Shown: positions 1 through 13,639, counted from the stretch's first letter. The stretch is DNA of 64,000 nt from Anthopleura xanthogrammica (GCA_964019055.1 OZ025217.1:12039755-12103754), one strand, 5' to 3'. Translations and numbers: made by a program. Notes: generated from the sequence alone by a model not told the origin.

Positions 1-365
1 CTAGGAGTATCCCCTTACCTGAACTAGGAGTATCCCTTGACCTGAACTAGGAATATCCCCTTACCTGAACTAGGAGTATCCCTTGACCTGAACTAGGAAT
101 ATCCCTTCACCTGAACTAGGAATATCCCTTCACCTGAACTAGGAATATCCCCTTACCTGAACTAGGAGTATCCCTTGACCTGAACTACGAGTATCCCTTG
201 ACCTGAACTAGGAGTATCCCTTGACCTGAACTAGGAATATCCCCTTACCTGAACTAGGAGTATCCCTTGACCTGAACTAGGAATATCCCTTCACCTGAAC
301 TACGAGTATCCCTTCACCTGAACTAGAAGGATCCCTTCACCTGAACTAGGAGTATCCCTTCAGCT
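1..365. repeat. 23-bp tandem repeat array
   Basis: About 16 imperfect head-to-tail copies of a 23-bp unit (CTAGGAGTATCCCTTGACCT followed by GAA). Variants differ mainly at three positions: GAGTAT or GAATAT, and CCTTG, CCTTC or CCCTTA. The array starts at the window edge, so its true length is unknown, and it decays near 365. No coding potential is seen. Confidence 0.95.
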
Positions 366-527
366 CAGTGAACTACAGGAGTATCCAAACCAGTTAAGGA
401 TATAACAATCAGAATAACTTATATTCGATCGGACTGACCAAGATGAAATGGGATCCAAAAAGGAACATCACAGACGTAATTTAAGCACGATTCATGGATA
501 GAAGGATGGAAGGATGGGTGGATGGAC

Positions 528-1138
528 AGACGAACGGACGGACGGACAGACGGACAGACGGACAGACGGACAGACGGACAGACGGACAGACGGACAGACG
601 GACAGACGGACAGACGGACAGACGGACAGACGGACAGACGGACAGACGGACAGACGGACAGACGGACAGACGGACAGACGGACAGACGGACAGACGGACA
701 GACGGACAGACGGACAGACGGACAGACGGACAGACGGACAGACGGACAGACGGACAGACGGACAGACGGACAGACGGACAGACGGACAGACGGACAGACG
801 GACAGACGGACAGACGGACAGACGGACAGACGGACAGACGGACAGACGGACAGACGGACAGACGGACAGACGGACAGACGGACAGACGGACAGACGGACA
901 GACGGACAGACGGACAGACGGACAGACGGACAGACGGACAGACGGACAGACGGACAGACGGACAGACGGACAGACGGACAGACGGACAGACGGACAGACG
1001 GACAGACGGACAGACGGACAGACGGACAGACGGACAGACGGACAGACGGACAGACGGACAGACGGACAGACGGACAGACGGACAGACGGACAGACGGACA
1101 GACGGACAGACGGACAGACGGACAGACGGACAGACGGA
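528..1138. repeat. 8-bp (GACGGACA)n minisatellite
   Basis: Roughly 76 almost perfect copies of an octamer. The unit has no stop codon in several frames, so long artificial open frames run through it on both strands. Their repetitive Asp-Arg-Gln-Thr or Pro-Ser-Val-Arg content marks them as artefacts. Near-perfect homogeneity suggests recent expansion. Confidence 0.97.
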
Positions 1139-2148
1139 CTCAACAAAACCTTTGAATCCTAATCAGCTAGTTTCTTTTTTACTACCGTACTTACTTACTG
1201 GCCATTATGCCTATAGCTGGCATGTAGGGCAGCAACAAAGCATGAACTACTGCATGAACTACTACTTTTAATTAATAATTTGTTCATTCTGCTAGTATTT
1301 TTTCGTTTCTATGGTTACTCACTAAACGGTGTATTATTTTCTGAAATTCAGCTTTGTCTCTCTGCAGTGTTGATAGTCCTCCCCTAACTGCGAACAACTC
1401 ATTCAAAAAAATTATTACATTTCAATGTCATAGGTAAAAGTCTTAATTTTCACAAATTGGTATTTGAATTGTTTCAATAAATAAATAATCTTTAAAAAAT
1501 TCTCACCAGACGATATATTAACGAATGAATTTGTCATTTTTCTCAATTTTCGTCTTGTTAAATCTAGTCGACAGAGTTTACTAGCCTTAGACGAAAAAAA
1601 CTGAGATAGACAGTTAGTAAACATTTCATTTTATTGGCCAAGGTGCCTATTGAAGGAGGCCGCTTTTTCAATTGATATTCTAATTTCAAAAAGTCACTTA
1701 GCGATAAATTCAGTTGCAGATTCTGAGAACATTGAACAAACGCTGAAAATTTTCCTTTTCAATAATAAGTATAAATAATATTTGTATACGTATGTCACTT
1801 GAACTATGATTGTTCCTTTCGGTATCAGTTCAGTTAAAACAAACGATAATAGTTATAAATGTTTGTAGTTTAAGTATTGGTTCGCTACCATCTGTTTCTA
1901 TACATATTATGAACAATCACTCAATTTTTCAAAAGTTCTAACGTTATTAAGCATCTTTAATTTCGCTTTACCATAAGCTATAAAAAGCATGAATGCTATT
2001 GGCTAAGACGGCTTATCATATTTTTAATGCTTTTCGGAAAATACTAAAAAATCAACCAATTATTCAAATGAAAACAGACGAACATTGAAATAATGGTGAA
2101 CATTGCCTTGGATATCAGATGAGTTTTTTTCTGGTGTAAACAGCGTAA
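1139..2148. other. Unassigned AT-rich sequence upstream of the cyclase gene
   Basis: About 1 kb without a recognisable gene. It is the 5' flank of the receptor cyclase and must hold its promoter unless an upstream non-coding exon lies further left. I see no clear core promoter element that I would place with confidence. Confidence 0.5.
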
Positions 2149-5100
2149 ATGAAGTTTGGGAAAAGTTATTTTTTTGTGTTGGTTGGTTTGGTTTTGTCGG
2201 GAACGTGGAAAGAAAGCCATGCAAGACATATCAAACTTGGCGTTCTGTTACCTTGGTCAGGAAGCTGGCCATTAGCTCAGAGAATGGCTGAAATTATCCC
2301 CAAAACTATTGAGAATATCAACAGAAATAGAAGTCTTCTTGGGAACAACAATCTGACTTTTGTGTGGAGGGACACGCGTAATCTAGCAAGCCAAGGATTA
2401 TGGGCTATGGTGGATTTGTGGAAGAACGAAACTTCTTTAGTAGATGCCTTCATTGGTCCTGTTTTTAGTGTTATTTGCGAACCTTGCGGGCTCTTAGCAG
2501 AACGATTAAACTTGCCAATGATTTCCTGGGGATGCTCAAGTCAAAGGCTCTCCAATAAACATTTGTATCCAACGTTCGCGAGAACGAAGACTTATGGTCG
2601 TACCAACCCCATAAACACGTCTCATGCGATGGCAAGTGTAATAAGGCATTTTAGATGGAAGCGAGTGTGTTTATTCTATTCTTCTGACAGTGTATGGACT
2701 GATCTGGCCCTAATAATGAAAACAGAACTTGAGAAAAGCGATATAAAAACCAAAACGATTATATTCTCGTCGAAGTTACCACAAACTCATGAAAGTCTCT
2801 TAAAACAGGCAAGGGAAAAAACTAGAGGTATGACCAGAGATCATCATCATTATCATCATCATCGTCATCATCCCAATCATCATCGTCGCTAAATCTCACA
2901 AATATATTCGAAGCATAGATCTGCTTTCAAGATTATTCAATCCGAAAGTGAATCATTGAAATATGAGTTTGTATTATTGAGCACCGTTGGTTTTGCCATG
3001 CTTTTGTTTATTGCTGTATGTTAAGGTGTTTTTTTATCATTGCCATTGTCGTTGTTGTTCTTGTCATTTTTCACAGCTCCATTAATGTTTTCAATTCTTC
3101 TTGTCGTTGTCGTTGTTAACTGCTGTTTTGTCAATATACTCTGTTGTTTTAAAGTTTTCATGTCCAGATTAACACACTCAAGAGGAAATACACACACACA
3201 AAAACAAAATATTTATAATATAAAGCACAAACTATATAGATAAGCATTGCCTTTACCAAAATAGATAGCGTATTGCATTAGCTAGTGTGGGGTTCTAAGT
3301 TTACAGCAAATATTTCGGATAGTTGAGAATTTCTAACGGAATTGAAACCCATCATAAGCCAGTATGTCCGGTAATGCGTCAGATTTCTTTGAATTCTCTG
3401 TCGGGCGGGAAGTTGAGGATCGTTTTCCATTATTTGTTTGCGCCCACTGGACTAAAAACAATTAGAAATCTTTGTCGTTTTTCACTTGTTTTGAAGCTGA
3501 TGTCTGTTCAGAAAAACATTGTAGTATAGCTAGCTATAGATAGAGAATATCATCAAGTGATCATGAAATCTTTTCGTATCAGAGCAGGTCTCTAAAATTT
3601 TAACTTTAATTGGTTCCATGCATATATATGTGCTTTTCTCTCTTTTTCCCTTCGTTTTAATAATCAATTCTAAAAAGTCGCGATAGCTTTAACTGGCTGC
3701 TAAAGCAAATATAGACAGAAAAGATTGAAACATGTAGAAAGCAAACAACAACAGCAAGAAAAAACAGGTTTTCTACAAAGCGTTAAAAAATTAAGAACAA
3801 GCTATGGAAAAAAAAACAGACTTAATGACGAACTCAAAATTCATAGTCAAACAACTTATGCTCACAGCTGCTCTTTAATTCGATGAAATATATCTTGAAA
3901 TTGCTATAATTATAGATATATCTAATGAAATTCGTAACTTAAAAAAGTTTATTCCGGCCTTAAGGCAAAAATGATTGCTAACATGAAACTTCCGATTGAA
4001 AATCTAGGCTATCTTTAACTAAGTTTTGACCATTGGTACTAGATATTCTAAGTTGAATATAATTTAACGTATTCGGGGGTTTCTCATTCGGGGTTAGAAA
4101 GATTGAAGAGGATACAGATGATGTATTTAGGATAGCCACAGGGGCGCCCTACGTTTGGCTCAATTTCTTTCAACATGATGGATGAGATAGGAAAAAAATC
4201 ATCAAGTATCCTCATCTGAGTCATCTCATAAGAATGAAGAGTAATATAGCTGCCTCTATCTGATGATCTGATGAAGGGTTTACACAGAAATGCAAGAATG
4301 TACACTATGGCCTGGCTCTTGATTATCATTCAAGTGATCCACTCTAATGATGGTTCGAGATATCGTTTACTTCACTTGTGCTTGAAAGGCAAACAAAAAT
4401 TCTAAAGTTTTTTCTTTCTTTGTTTTCTTTTTACTTTTTAATAATTGATAAGAATATATTAGTAATTTGTATGGCGTAGATCCTGATATTTAGAAAACTC
4501 AGCATGCCACAAAACTCATAAGCTTGAATTTATGTAGAAAGCTACCGAGTCAGTATCCATTCATTCATCTATCAATCTATCAATCCATCTATTCATTTAT
4601 TCTGTCACTCATTCATTTATTCATTTATTCATTTATTCATTTATTCATTTATTCCTCCATCCATTCATCTATCTATTGATTAATCCATCTATCCATCCAT
4701 CCGACCTTTTATCCATCCATCTATCTATCCTTCCTTCCTTCCTTCCGTCCGTTGGTTCGTGCGTCCGTCCATCCATCCATCCATCCACCGACCATTCCAT
4801 TCATTTAACCATCCATTTATCCATCTATCTAGTTATTCATTCCTTCATTTATTCATTTATTCTCAATTCTGATCCTTCCTAGTGTTCATCCTGCTTTGCT
4901 ACATGGAACAAGCGACACAAATCATCATGGCGGCTCAGAACCTTAACATGACCAACGGTGATTACGTATTCATGACGTCAGACATTACCATGGATACCAC
5001 GCATAGCAACCTTAGTGCATTGGAGTACTACCACCAAAATAGTCACGTGTTGGATGGCATCATTGACGTCAGTGTCAATTCAGTTGATAATGTTGATTTT

Positions 5101-8100
5101 CAGATGCACGCGGAAGATATTAAACGTGCAATGCAAAAACCTGGGTCAGCGTTCTATAGTAATGCAACACGTGACCACGAGGTAAGATTTTGATTGGTCA
5201 ATTATAGCCATTCCAAGGTTAAGGAAGAAACTAGTCGAGTTGGTATTATAGTGCATTGTGGGACTGTCTTAGGGGGAATTTCCAAGATGCCGTCTTTTTT
5301 GTCCCCTAAAAAAGAACAATAAATTTATTCAAACTTGCATTATTTATTTATTATTACTTTTGAAGCACAGATACTTTTATCTTATATTTATTGCATTTCT
5401 TCCTTCAGGTCTCGCACTTTTTTGCATATGCTTCTGATGCCATCACTCTGTATGCGTTAGCCTTGAATGATACCCTCAAACAAGGTGGAAACATCAACGA
5501 TGGACGCCATGTCGCTAAAAACATGTTTGGCAAGACATTTAATGGTAAAATATGCATCTTACACGACTAAATCGTTTCTTATCTAAAGAGGAAAACATCT
5601 CAAAAGAGCCCATTAAATTAGACGTAATGTTTACCGACATTAGACTATCTGTCATTCTCTTCAGTGACGGTTATTTCCGCGTTTAGAAGAAGCAATAAGA
5701 TTATAATATACACCTAATATTATTTCAAAAAGGTTGTCATATAAAGATTTAAAAATAAACTTTCGTAAATTAGAAAATTTTACCAATTAGGAATAATTAA
5801 TCACTGGTGTCAGGCTCAGGGACAGGATCAAATAAAACTAGGAAATACAGGGCAGCTGAAATTCGTGTTTTTAGTGTTAAGTTTGGGCCGTGCGTGTCAA
5901 GCTCTAGAAATATCAGGATTTCACTGTTAATTTATTCCCATTTGGTAATCTTACTAATTTACGATTTATTAAAGTATTCTTTTAATTTTTTTATGACAAA
6001 CTTTTTGGAATAAACTTGTTAAAGTGTACTAGTCAAATAGACAAAAGAAAACAATGGAATTAGGGTATACTAAAATGTATTAGTCTAACATCTCAATATT
6101 TCACGGGTTTAGTAATTTCACTCTATGATTCAACGAAATATTATTCTAGCTAAAATATTTGACCGTGGTTTGTTATAGTCTTGAAAAACATTCTCAATTC
6201 TATCTATTTTCTCAAAATATTCCCTTTCCATTTGTCTTTTTCACAGGCCTATCTGGTGTAGTTTCGATAGATGATAATGGAGATCGAATACCATCCTACG
6301 ACTTGCGGAATTTGAATAAAAACTCATTCGTGAAAATTGCGTCGATTCTGCAAAGTGGTTTGGAGGTCGTGGACGATCGAAAGGTTGTTTGGTTTGGCGG
6401 AAAAATGGAGGTTCCTGGAGATGAACCTGGGTGTGGGTTCAAAAATGAACACTGTGACAACGGTAAGAAGGTTATTAACGTGGTTATTATTATCGACAGT
6501 CATTACATCATCAGTCATCACCACCATCATCATCAACTTCATCATATATCACCATCATCATCATTGAAGTCATCATAATCACTACCATCACCAACGCCCT
6601 CGTCATCATACATCACTATCATCATCATTGTCGTCACCATCACCATCATCAATGATAATTATAGTTAATAGTAGTCATCATCATCATCATCAGTACCATC
6701 AATGATTATATTCATCATCAGCATAATAATGATCATCATTATCAAGGTCGTCGTCGTCGTCATCATCATCAATTTTTTTTTTTGGTTGGAAAAGGACAAA
6801 TGGGTTGATTGTGGGATGGGTATGGGAGTTTTAAGGGGTTGGGAATTGGTGCAATGTACCTCGAAGGGGACCTCGTGTTCTATTGTACAGCACCAGCCTG
6901 CGGGCAAATCTCAAAATAAAAAAATAAAAAAAATAAAAAGACAGAAATCGAGCAGGTCGTGAAAACGGTACGTATTCAGTGTTCATATAGCGCTGTTTGA
7001 TCCTAAGTTCTTTTTCCCCCAGAAGGCAACGATTCCCCAGAGGGCAAGAGAGTATGGGTGGCCATTCCTATCGTCAGTCTTCTCCTTGTATTCGCAATGA
7101 TTGCTACTCTACTTGTCTATAAACGGTACGTAACAGATTCTCTTTAATTCTCTGACTACTCGTACGTGAGTAGAGTTTGTTAAGTCTCTTCCTTGATTCG
7201 AGGGGTTTTCCTACCTCTGCAAAACCCAATACGCGCGCGAAATTCCAATTCCATTTGTGAGTTAGCCGCGGTGCCCTGACTTTAATGAGCCCAGAAGTTG
7301 CTTCAGGATTCGTGCTAATCTCGTAAATTATAACAAGATCAATGTGTTAACATCCAGTGATCATTGTTTCACAGGAGAAACAAAATCAGAAGTCTATCGA
7401 GTGTTCTCATCAAATACGAGGATATTGATATGATAGGATGTATTGGAGCAGATAACAAAGCGACCTCTTCAATCATGGTAAGTCAAGTACAGTACTCTAC
7501 CGAGGGGGGGGGGGGGGGGGGTACAAAGGTGGGGAGGATTCCACATTGATTACAAATGGTGCATATTTCTCAGCCTAACTTTTTCATGTTGTCTTTAGCA
7601 TAGCCTGGTTGATTTCTCTGTTCGATCAGACCGATCTTCGCTTCACATTCCTTCAGAAAGCTACGCGTTTATTGGACGATACAAGGTATGTAGAGCTATT
7701 GGATGGAAGTGTCATGTGCAAGACGTAGGGGGGAGAGGGAGGAAGGGATGTGTTTGTTGTGGAACCAGCAGGGGTGATTGCGCTCATAAAAAATCCCCGA
7801 ATAACCCCTCCCTTGTATAGATGGGATTTAGCTAAAGAGCAACAATAAGGATCTTAGCATTGCTTTTTTCTTCTTTTCCTATTTAGAACAGGCAAGTTTA
7901 CGTAAGGAAGTTAGCACCGAATAATCTAAACTTAAATCATCAAATTGTGAAAGAACTTTTCCAGGTAACTAAAGTCAAAAAATGTTAAAATAATTCAAGA
8001 CGATGCACAGACGACACCAATATATCGGTTATGTGAATGAGGGAGATCACGGGAGAGGAGAGGAGATAAGAGAGCTATTAATAGTTTCAACCCATTTGAA

Positions 8101-11100
8101 AATATTTATTATTCATGGTTTTAGGTTCAACGTATACTACACGTCAATGTTAACCCCATTCTTGGTGTATGTATGACGACACCCAATATGTGTATCGTAT
8201 CTGAGGCATGTAGCAGAGGGAGTTTACTGGTATGGAAATCTGATAATGAGAAGGGAAGGGAAGAGATGGGAAGGGAAGGGAAGGGAAAGGAAGGGATATC
8301 ATGATCACGGGAAGGGATGGAGGGCAAACGATGGATCGATTTCTGCGGAGGGAGGAAAACCGGAGAACCCGAAGAAAAACCCTCGAAGCACAGGAGAAAA
8401 CCAACAAACAACTCTACTCACATACAACACAGAAGGAAGGGAAGGGATATAATGGAAAGACAAGTATCTACCACCCAAAGACCACGCAATGCCGGAGAAA
8501 ATGTTTAACTACATGACTAGTGTCTTTCGTGCCAAGTTGACAAACTTTGGGTTTTTTTAGGATGTTTTGTCTAACGATGACATCAAACTCGACTTAACTT
8601 TCAAAATGTCTTTTGCAACTGACATTGCGACTGTAAGTACACGCAGTTTATATTCTTGAATTTTTCCAGCGAAAGTATACCTGAACAAACTTATCAAACG
8701 AGTTCTTCAAACTACTTCGTGTTGATTTTAGGGAATGAAGGCATTGCATGCCAGCGATATACGTTACCATGGTAACCTGACGTCATCGAACTGTTTAGTG
8801 GATCGTACGTGGGGGTGCCGGATTGGTGATTACGGGTTACGTCGTATTAGAACAGAAGAGAAGAAGTTCCAGGTGGGAAACTATGTGTCACCTGAATACA
8901 AAGGTATGATTTGATAGGGGATTTTGGATCAAGGGAGGAGGGAGAGGGGGAGGGAGAGGGGGAGGGGGTGGGGGTGGGGGAGGGAGATGTGCCCTGACCC
9001 CTTCCTACTGCGGAGGTCGTTCTCTTATCAACTTTGCATTGTTATTGTAGTTCTTCTGTGGACGGCACCTGAACACATCTTGGAAAGAAAGAAAGGCTTA
9101 TTCGCCGGATCCCAAGCAGGAGACGTTTACGGTTACGGGATAATCTTGAACGAGGTGTTCACTAGAAATGAACCGTTTGTGTATCTACGTACCCTCGTTC
9201 CAATACAGGGTAAGTCACGTGACCCTTGGGTGAGGTACCACAGGTAACCCATGTATAACTTTAGGTCCAAGTCATCCCATCCCATTCATCCATCTATGCA
9301 TAGTTAACTATGATCTATGCAACGTGATGTTTTGTGATGATATACCGCGGGTACCCCAGGTGTAGCTTTTGTAGATTTGTAGATGCAAGCCATACCATTC
9401 CATTTACTCATCGATCCTTACTTCCAATCATTCATTCATCCATCCATCGGCCATGCAACCCATCCCATCTATCCCTCCCTCCCTCCCTCCATCAATCTAT
9501 TTCATTTCATTACAACCAATCCTTCCATTATCATTCATTACTATTTAAAAAATCCATTTTTTCATTATTTTTACAAATTTTTTTACTTCTAGAAATTCTC
9601 CGTCGCATCCTATCACCAGAGAAGCCTCATCCTCTACGACCTCCCACGAACAACGACATCTGCGAGAAACTAATCAGTCAATGCTGGGACGATGACCCAT
9701 CGATGAGACCAAACTTCACCACAATAAAAAATACTTTAAGAAAGCTTAATGGAGGAAGGTGAGAGTCACCTGCTGCTGCTGACGATAGTGATAATAATGA
9801 TGATTGATGATGATAAAGATGATGATGATAAAAATGGTGGCATTAATGAAGATGCTGCTGCTGATGACACAGATGTAGATGAAGATGTAGATGAAGTTGA
9901 TAGCGATGACTGGTGATGATGTTGGTGATAATGATGTTGATGATGCGGTGATGTGACGACATCTGCTGTCAATGATGAAAATGGTGATGACTGATGACTG
10001 ATGACTGATGACTGATGACTGATGACTGATGAAGATAATGGCCCGGTGACGGTGAAGTAAATGTTGCCGTTTTCTGATGATCTTGATGATGATGATATTT
10101 CAGATCTCATCGTTTAGTCGACACTATGTTACGTAAGATGGAGATTTACAGCAACAACCTTGAAGAACTAGTGGAAGAAAGAACAAGGCAACTGGAAGCA
10201 GAAAAAGCCAAAACTGACGAACTTCTATTTGAAATGCTGCCAAGGTAAGTAGTAGAAAGACTGTAGGATCACATGCTTCTCGCACTGAACTGTGGGATGG
10301 AAGTTTTTGAAATAGCAGAACAGTCCCCATAATCCATTGCGACAGGAACTCGTTGGTAGGAATAAAATAATGTACCATATACGACGTTCCTACCTTTCGG
10401 CAATAATAAGAAATACTTGATAGAAATGCTAGTCAGTTAACTACTCAACACTGAACGTTATAATCGAATCTACTATCCTTTTGAGGTTTAATGCAATTTT
10501 GAACATTTTATTGTGGATATCTCGAACGTGGCCTTTTAAAACGGAATCCAAAATCTCTGATAGTTTGATATCAATCTTGAATCCTCTTCAGACCAGTTGC
10601 AGAGCAGCTGAAGGCAGGAAAGAGTGTTAAAGCAGAGTGCTTTGATCAAGTGACTGTCTTCTTCAGTGATATCGTGGGATTTACACAGCTCGCTTCTTCA
10701 AGCACTGCTTTCCAGGTAAAACGTGGTTTGCAATCTTTTCTAGGAGAATCGGGAAGAATAAAAAGCTATGACGACCATGTTGGTTAACAAAAGAGAATAA
10801 TATTTGAGAAGAAGGTGCTGCCTTTGCTCTAAAAATATCTGCAAATGGCCGGTTAGACCTTCGCCGTATTTCGGATGACCACGAAATAGCGGTGCCCTCT
10901 CAGTCCATCAACCATCATTATCACCATCCACCACCATCATTATCACCATTATCAAATAATAATCGTCAATGACAAATCTATGGTTGAAGTTGATCATGAT
11001 GGCGGCTATGACGTCACTGATTCTAACATGTTATTTCAGGTAGTGACATTCCTCAATGACTTGTACACGTACTTTGATAATATCATCCACCATTACGACG

Positions 11101-13561
11101 TTTATAAGGTAAGAAAAACACAAAGCTACGTAACACACATTAAAAAAACATGAAGAGGCATGTATCCTAGCAACGAAACGAGGACTAACCCATCAACGAT
11201 AAACTGGGTATGCTGATCATAGCAAGGGGTTAATCATCTACGGTACCGGTCTAGGGGCCGCCGACTAATCTCTCCCTCGGCCGAGCTTCCTGATCAGTTT
11301 GTAAATCCTCGGATAGCCGTGTCGGAGCCGAAATCTCCAGCATAGCCGTAAATGCTTCGAGCTGCCATACTGCGCTTCAGCACTGCTACTGGTCCTAGAT
11401 CTTTCAACCAATAAGAACAAACCAGTGTACCTTGCAGATGAACTTTCAAACCACGCATGCGCATTCATTCTCGATTTCAGGTGGAAACCATAGGGGATGC
11501 TTACATGGTAGTGTCTGGTTTACCAGAGAGAAACCGTGACCGTCACGCTGGTGAAATAGCTACAATGGCGTTACATTTGTTATGTGACATTCGTCTCTTT
11601 AATATAAGACATCGACCGGATACCCATCCTGAGATGCGAATTGGCATTCATTCAGGTAACAATTCGTTCTTTCGTTCATTCATTATTTTTTATTTCTTTC
11701 ACTTACTCATTCTGTCGCTAGTTACCATACCGCTCACAAACTCACTCTCACACTCACTCACTCATTCATTCACTCATCCATCCATCCAACCATCCATTCA
11801 CTCAATCCTTTTTCATTCATCCACATTCAAGTGCTCACCCAACATCCACCCAATAATCATTCTATTCTTCAGGTCCTTGTGTAGCAGGTGTTGTGGGGGT
11901 CAAAAAACCGCGATACGATATCTTCGGGGATACAGTCAACGTAGCATCAAGAATGGAATCCACGGGAGTACGTAAGTACCGCCAGAAAACATTCAAGCAG
12001 TCAGCTATTTCAAAAAAACGTTTGGTGAAGGTTTTGCTGCATGTTACATGTTACATACTTGAAATGTATTGTGGATCATATGTAAATATTGTCAGCACAG
12101 AAAAAAATATGCCGGACGAGTTTGGGATAATTCCGCATTGTTGTGACCTGTCGCCACCTGCAGCTGATCTGAAGTAGTGATGTAGAAATGACGTCACTGC
12201 AAAACTAGGTTTTGCAATATTGCAATAAAAAATTTAACTCATTAATTATTGTGTCACTGTTATCAAGTTCTTATTAGCAACGTTATTTTTTCCATTTGGT
12301 TGCCTAAAATCCACAATTTCAAGAGGCCAGGCTACTAAGGGTGACACCTCAGTTTTGCAAATTTTGACGATTCTGATTGGTTAAACTGGGTTTGGTATGT
12401 AACATGCATCAAAACCTTCACTAAACTTTTTTGAAATAGCTGTAATTGTTGTGATAAACTGACAGTGACGTAATCCTTGATTATTGTTTCCAGCCAACAG
12501 GATTCACATTAGTCGAGAATGTCGTCAAGTACTGATGAACCTTGGGGGATACCACATTGAACGAAGAGGAGAGATTGAACTTAAGGTATTAATTTACAAG
12601 AAGCTTTTACTTGATTCACAGAAGTATCTTCACAGAAGAAAATTTAAGTCGCATGCGAGAAGGAAATGTACAAAAAGTATCGCAATATGGATGAAAGTGT
12701 TTGACTGTTATTAACATTCTTTCAACTATTTGTGAAAACCTCGGAAAATATTGTCTTCACTGCGCATGCCCTCAACAGACCTTGATAACAAATGAAATTC
12801 TCAAAAATATTAAAGTGTTTGACTGTTGGTGGATGGCCAGACAAGATGCAAAATTGTTAGCTACCCAAGATCCAATACCACTAATTTTTCCAACCATGAA
12901 AATTTTTTAAATCTTAAAATGTTTTGCAAAATTTCAGTATAGAATTACTAGTTATGTATATTAAAATAAATATTATAAGATAAAAGCTGCAAATTCGGCG
13001 TAATTTTTTTTTGCGATCCGGGAGGATCCAGTGAAACCGAAGTCCAGTCCAGTCATGCACGGTTCCGGATTTTCCAAAATAAAAATTCTCTCAAAATTCG
13101 GAATCTAGAAGCGTAATCTAAATTTTAGAAGTTGGGCATGTTTTTGCTTTATATTAAGATTATTCCTACCCTTTCAAAAGGTAAAAATATGACAATGTTT
13201 TTTTGCCATCCAAGATCCAGTCAACTGATGTCCAGTCCATTCCCTCAGTCTACACGATTCTTGATTTTTCAAAATAAAAAATCTCTTAAAATGCAAAATT
13301 AAGAAACAAAATCACGTTTCTCAGAATTCTTTTCATCCAATATTTCCAAACTGGACATGTAGTCCTTTTACCATCACCAAAGTCATCACTATTATTGTCA
13401 TCATCATCACGGCCATTGGTCATGATCATCACTATCATCATTATTATTATGCCTATTGACTTGTGTTTGTCTTTCAGGGTAAAGGTAGAGTCATTACATA
13501 CTTCCTGAATGGTAAAGAAACCTTCAACAAAACAAGACCAGGTCATTTAGAATCAAGTTGA
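2149..13561 (+). CDS. Receptor-type (membrane) guanylyl cyclase, 20 exons, complete
   Basis: Makes cGMP from GTP in response to an extracellular ligand. Exons: 2149-2827, 4883-5181, 5409-5544, 6247-6462, 7023-7125, 7375-7477, 7599-7685, 7887-7964, 8125-8229, 8561-8632, 8732-8903, 9051-9209, 9593-9758, 10104-10244, 10592-10715, 11040-11108, 11481-11655, 11873-11971, 12494-12585, 13478-13561; 1052 aa, all phases agree. Order: signal peptide 1-25, ANF-receptor-type ligand-binding domain about 28-440, one membrane helix about 454-476, kinase-homology domain with HGNLTSSNC in place of the catalytic HRD loop (catalytically dead, typical of the family) and DYGL in place of DFG, dimerisation coiled coil (exon 14), class III cyclase domain. 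Metal-binding Asp865 (FFSDIVGFT) and Asp909 (ETIGDAYM) are present. Glu905 and Cys964 fit guanine selectivity. A possible AATAAA lies at 14250. The ligand cannot be told from sequence. Confidence 0.95.
2846..2888. repeat. (CAT)n microsatellite in cyclase intron 1
   Basis: Short CAT/CATCAT run immediately after the exon 1 donor. It makes a false open-frame extension rich in His and is not coding. Confidence 0.7.
4555..4870 (+). repeat. (ATTC/ATCC)n microsatellite before the exon 2 acceptor
   Basis: Degenerate CATT/CATC tetranucleotide array in cyclase intron 1. It ends a dozen bases before the exon 2 acceptor at 4882. The pyrimidine-rich sense strand of the array merges into the polypyrimidine tract. 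Confidence 0.9.
6505..6775. repeat. (CAT)n/(GAT)n trinucleotide-rich intron sequence
   Basis: Degenerate CATCAT runs in intron 4 of the cyclase gene. The predicted His-rich and Met/Asp-rich frames here are not coding. Confidence 0.85.
7183..7336 (+). mobile_element. SINE-like repeat, family S, single tail unit
   Basis: Matches the family also seen at 17818-18052, 20105-20320, 26400-26790 (reverse) and 58224-58845. It has a GGGGTTTTCCTACCTC-like segment, a CAAAACCCAATAC-like segment, then one unit of the GTGAGTTAGCC...CCCTGACTTTAAT tail. It lies in cyclase intron 5. Confidence 0.7.
7504..7521. repeat. Poly-G run of 18
   Basis: Uninterrupted run of 18 G in cyclase intron 6. The sense strand could form a G-quadruplex. 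Length in the assembly may be unreliable. Confidence 0.9.
8246..8300. repeat. (GGGAA)n purine-rich repeat
   Basis: Degenerate GGGAAGGGAA tract in the intron following exon 9 of the cyclase. Similar purine tracts occur at 8040-8070 and 8930-8990. Confidence 0.8.
9275..9560 (+). repeat. (CATT/CATC/CCTC)n repeat before the exon 13 acceptor
   Basis: Degenerate CATTCATCCATCC and CCCTCCCTCC runs in cyclase intron 12, finishing about 30 bases before the exon 13 acceptor at 9592. Same type as at 4555-4870 and 11660-11860. Confidence 0.85.
9770..10090. repeat. (GAT)n tract with 7-bp TGATGAC tandem
   Basis: Degenerate GATGATGAT sequence in cyclase intron 13. It includes about six perfect copies of the heptamer GATGACT at 9985-10030. 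Confidence 0.9.
11660..11860 (+). repeat. (CATT/CACTC)n repeat before the exon 18 acceptor
   Basis: Degenerate CATTCATT, ACTCACTC and CATCCATCC runs in cyclase intron 17, directly upstream of the exon 18 acceptor at 11872. This is the third intron of this gene with the same arrangement. Confidence 0.85.
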
Positions 13562-13639
13562 GTTAGCAAAATGAAATAATACCATGAATATTGGAAAAAT
13601 ATTCATCGAGTATGACAGAAAGGCACAGTACCTATCTGA

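Noticed and set aside
1..365. CRISPR-like regular repeat
   Set aside because: Units are directly adjacent 23-mers without spacers, in eukaryotic DNA.
481..1271. Several 200-250-codon open frames on both strands
   Set aside because: All are translations of the (GACGGACA)n minisatellite, which has no stop codon in these frames.
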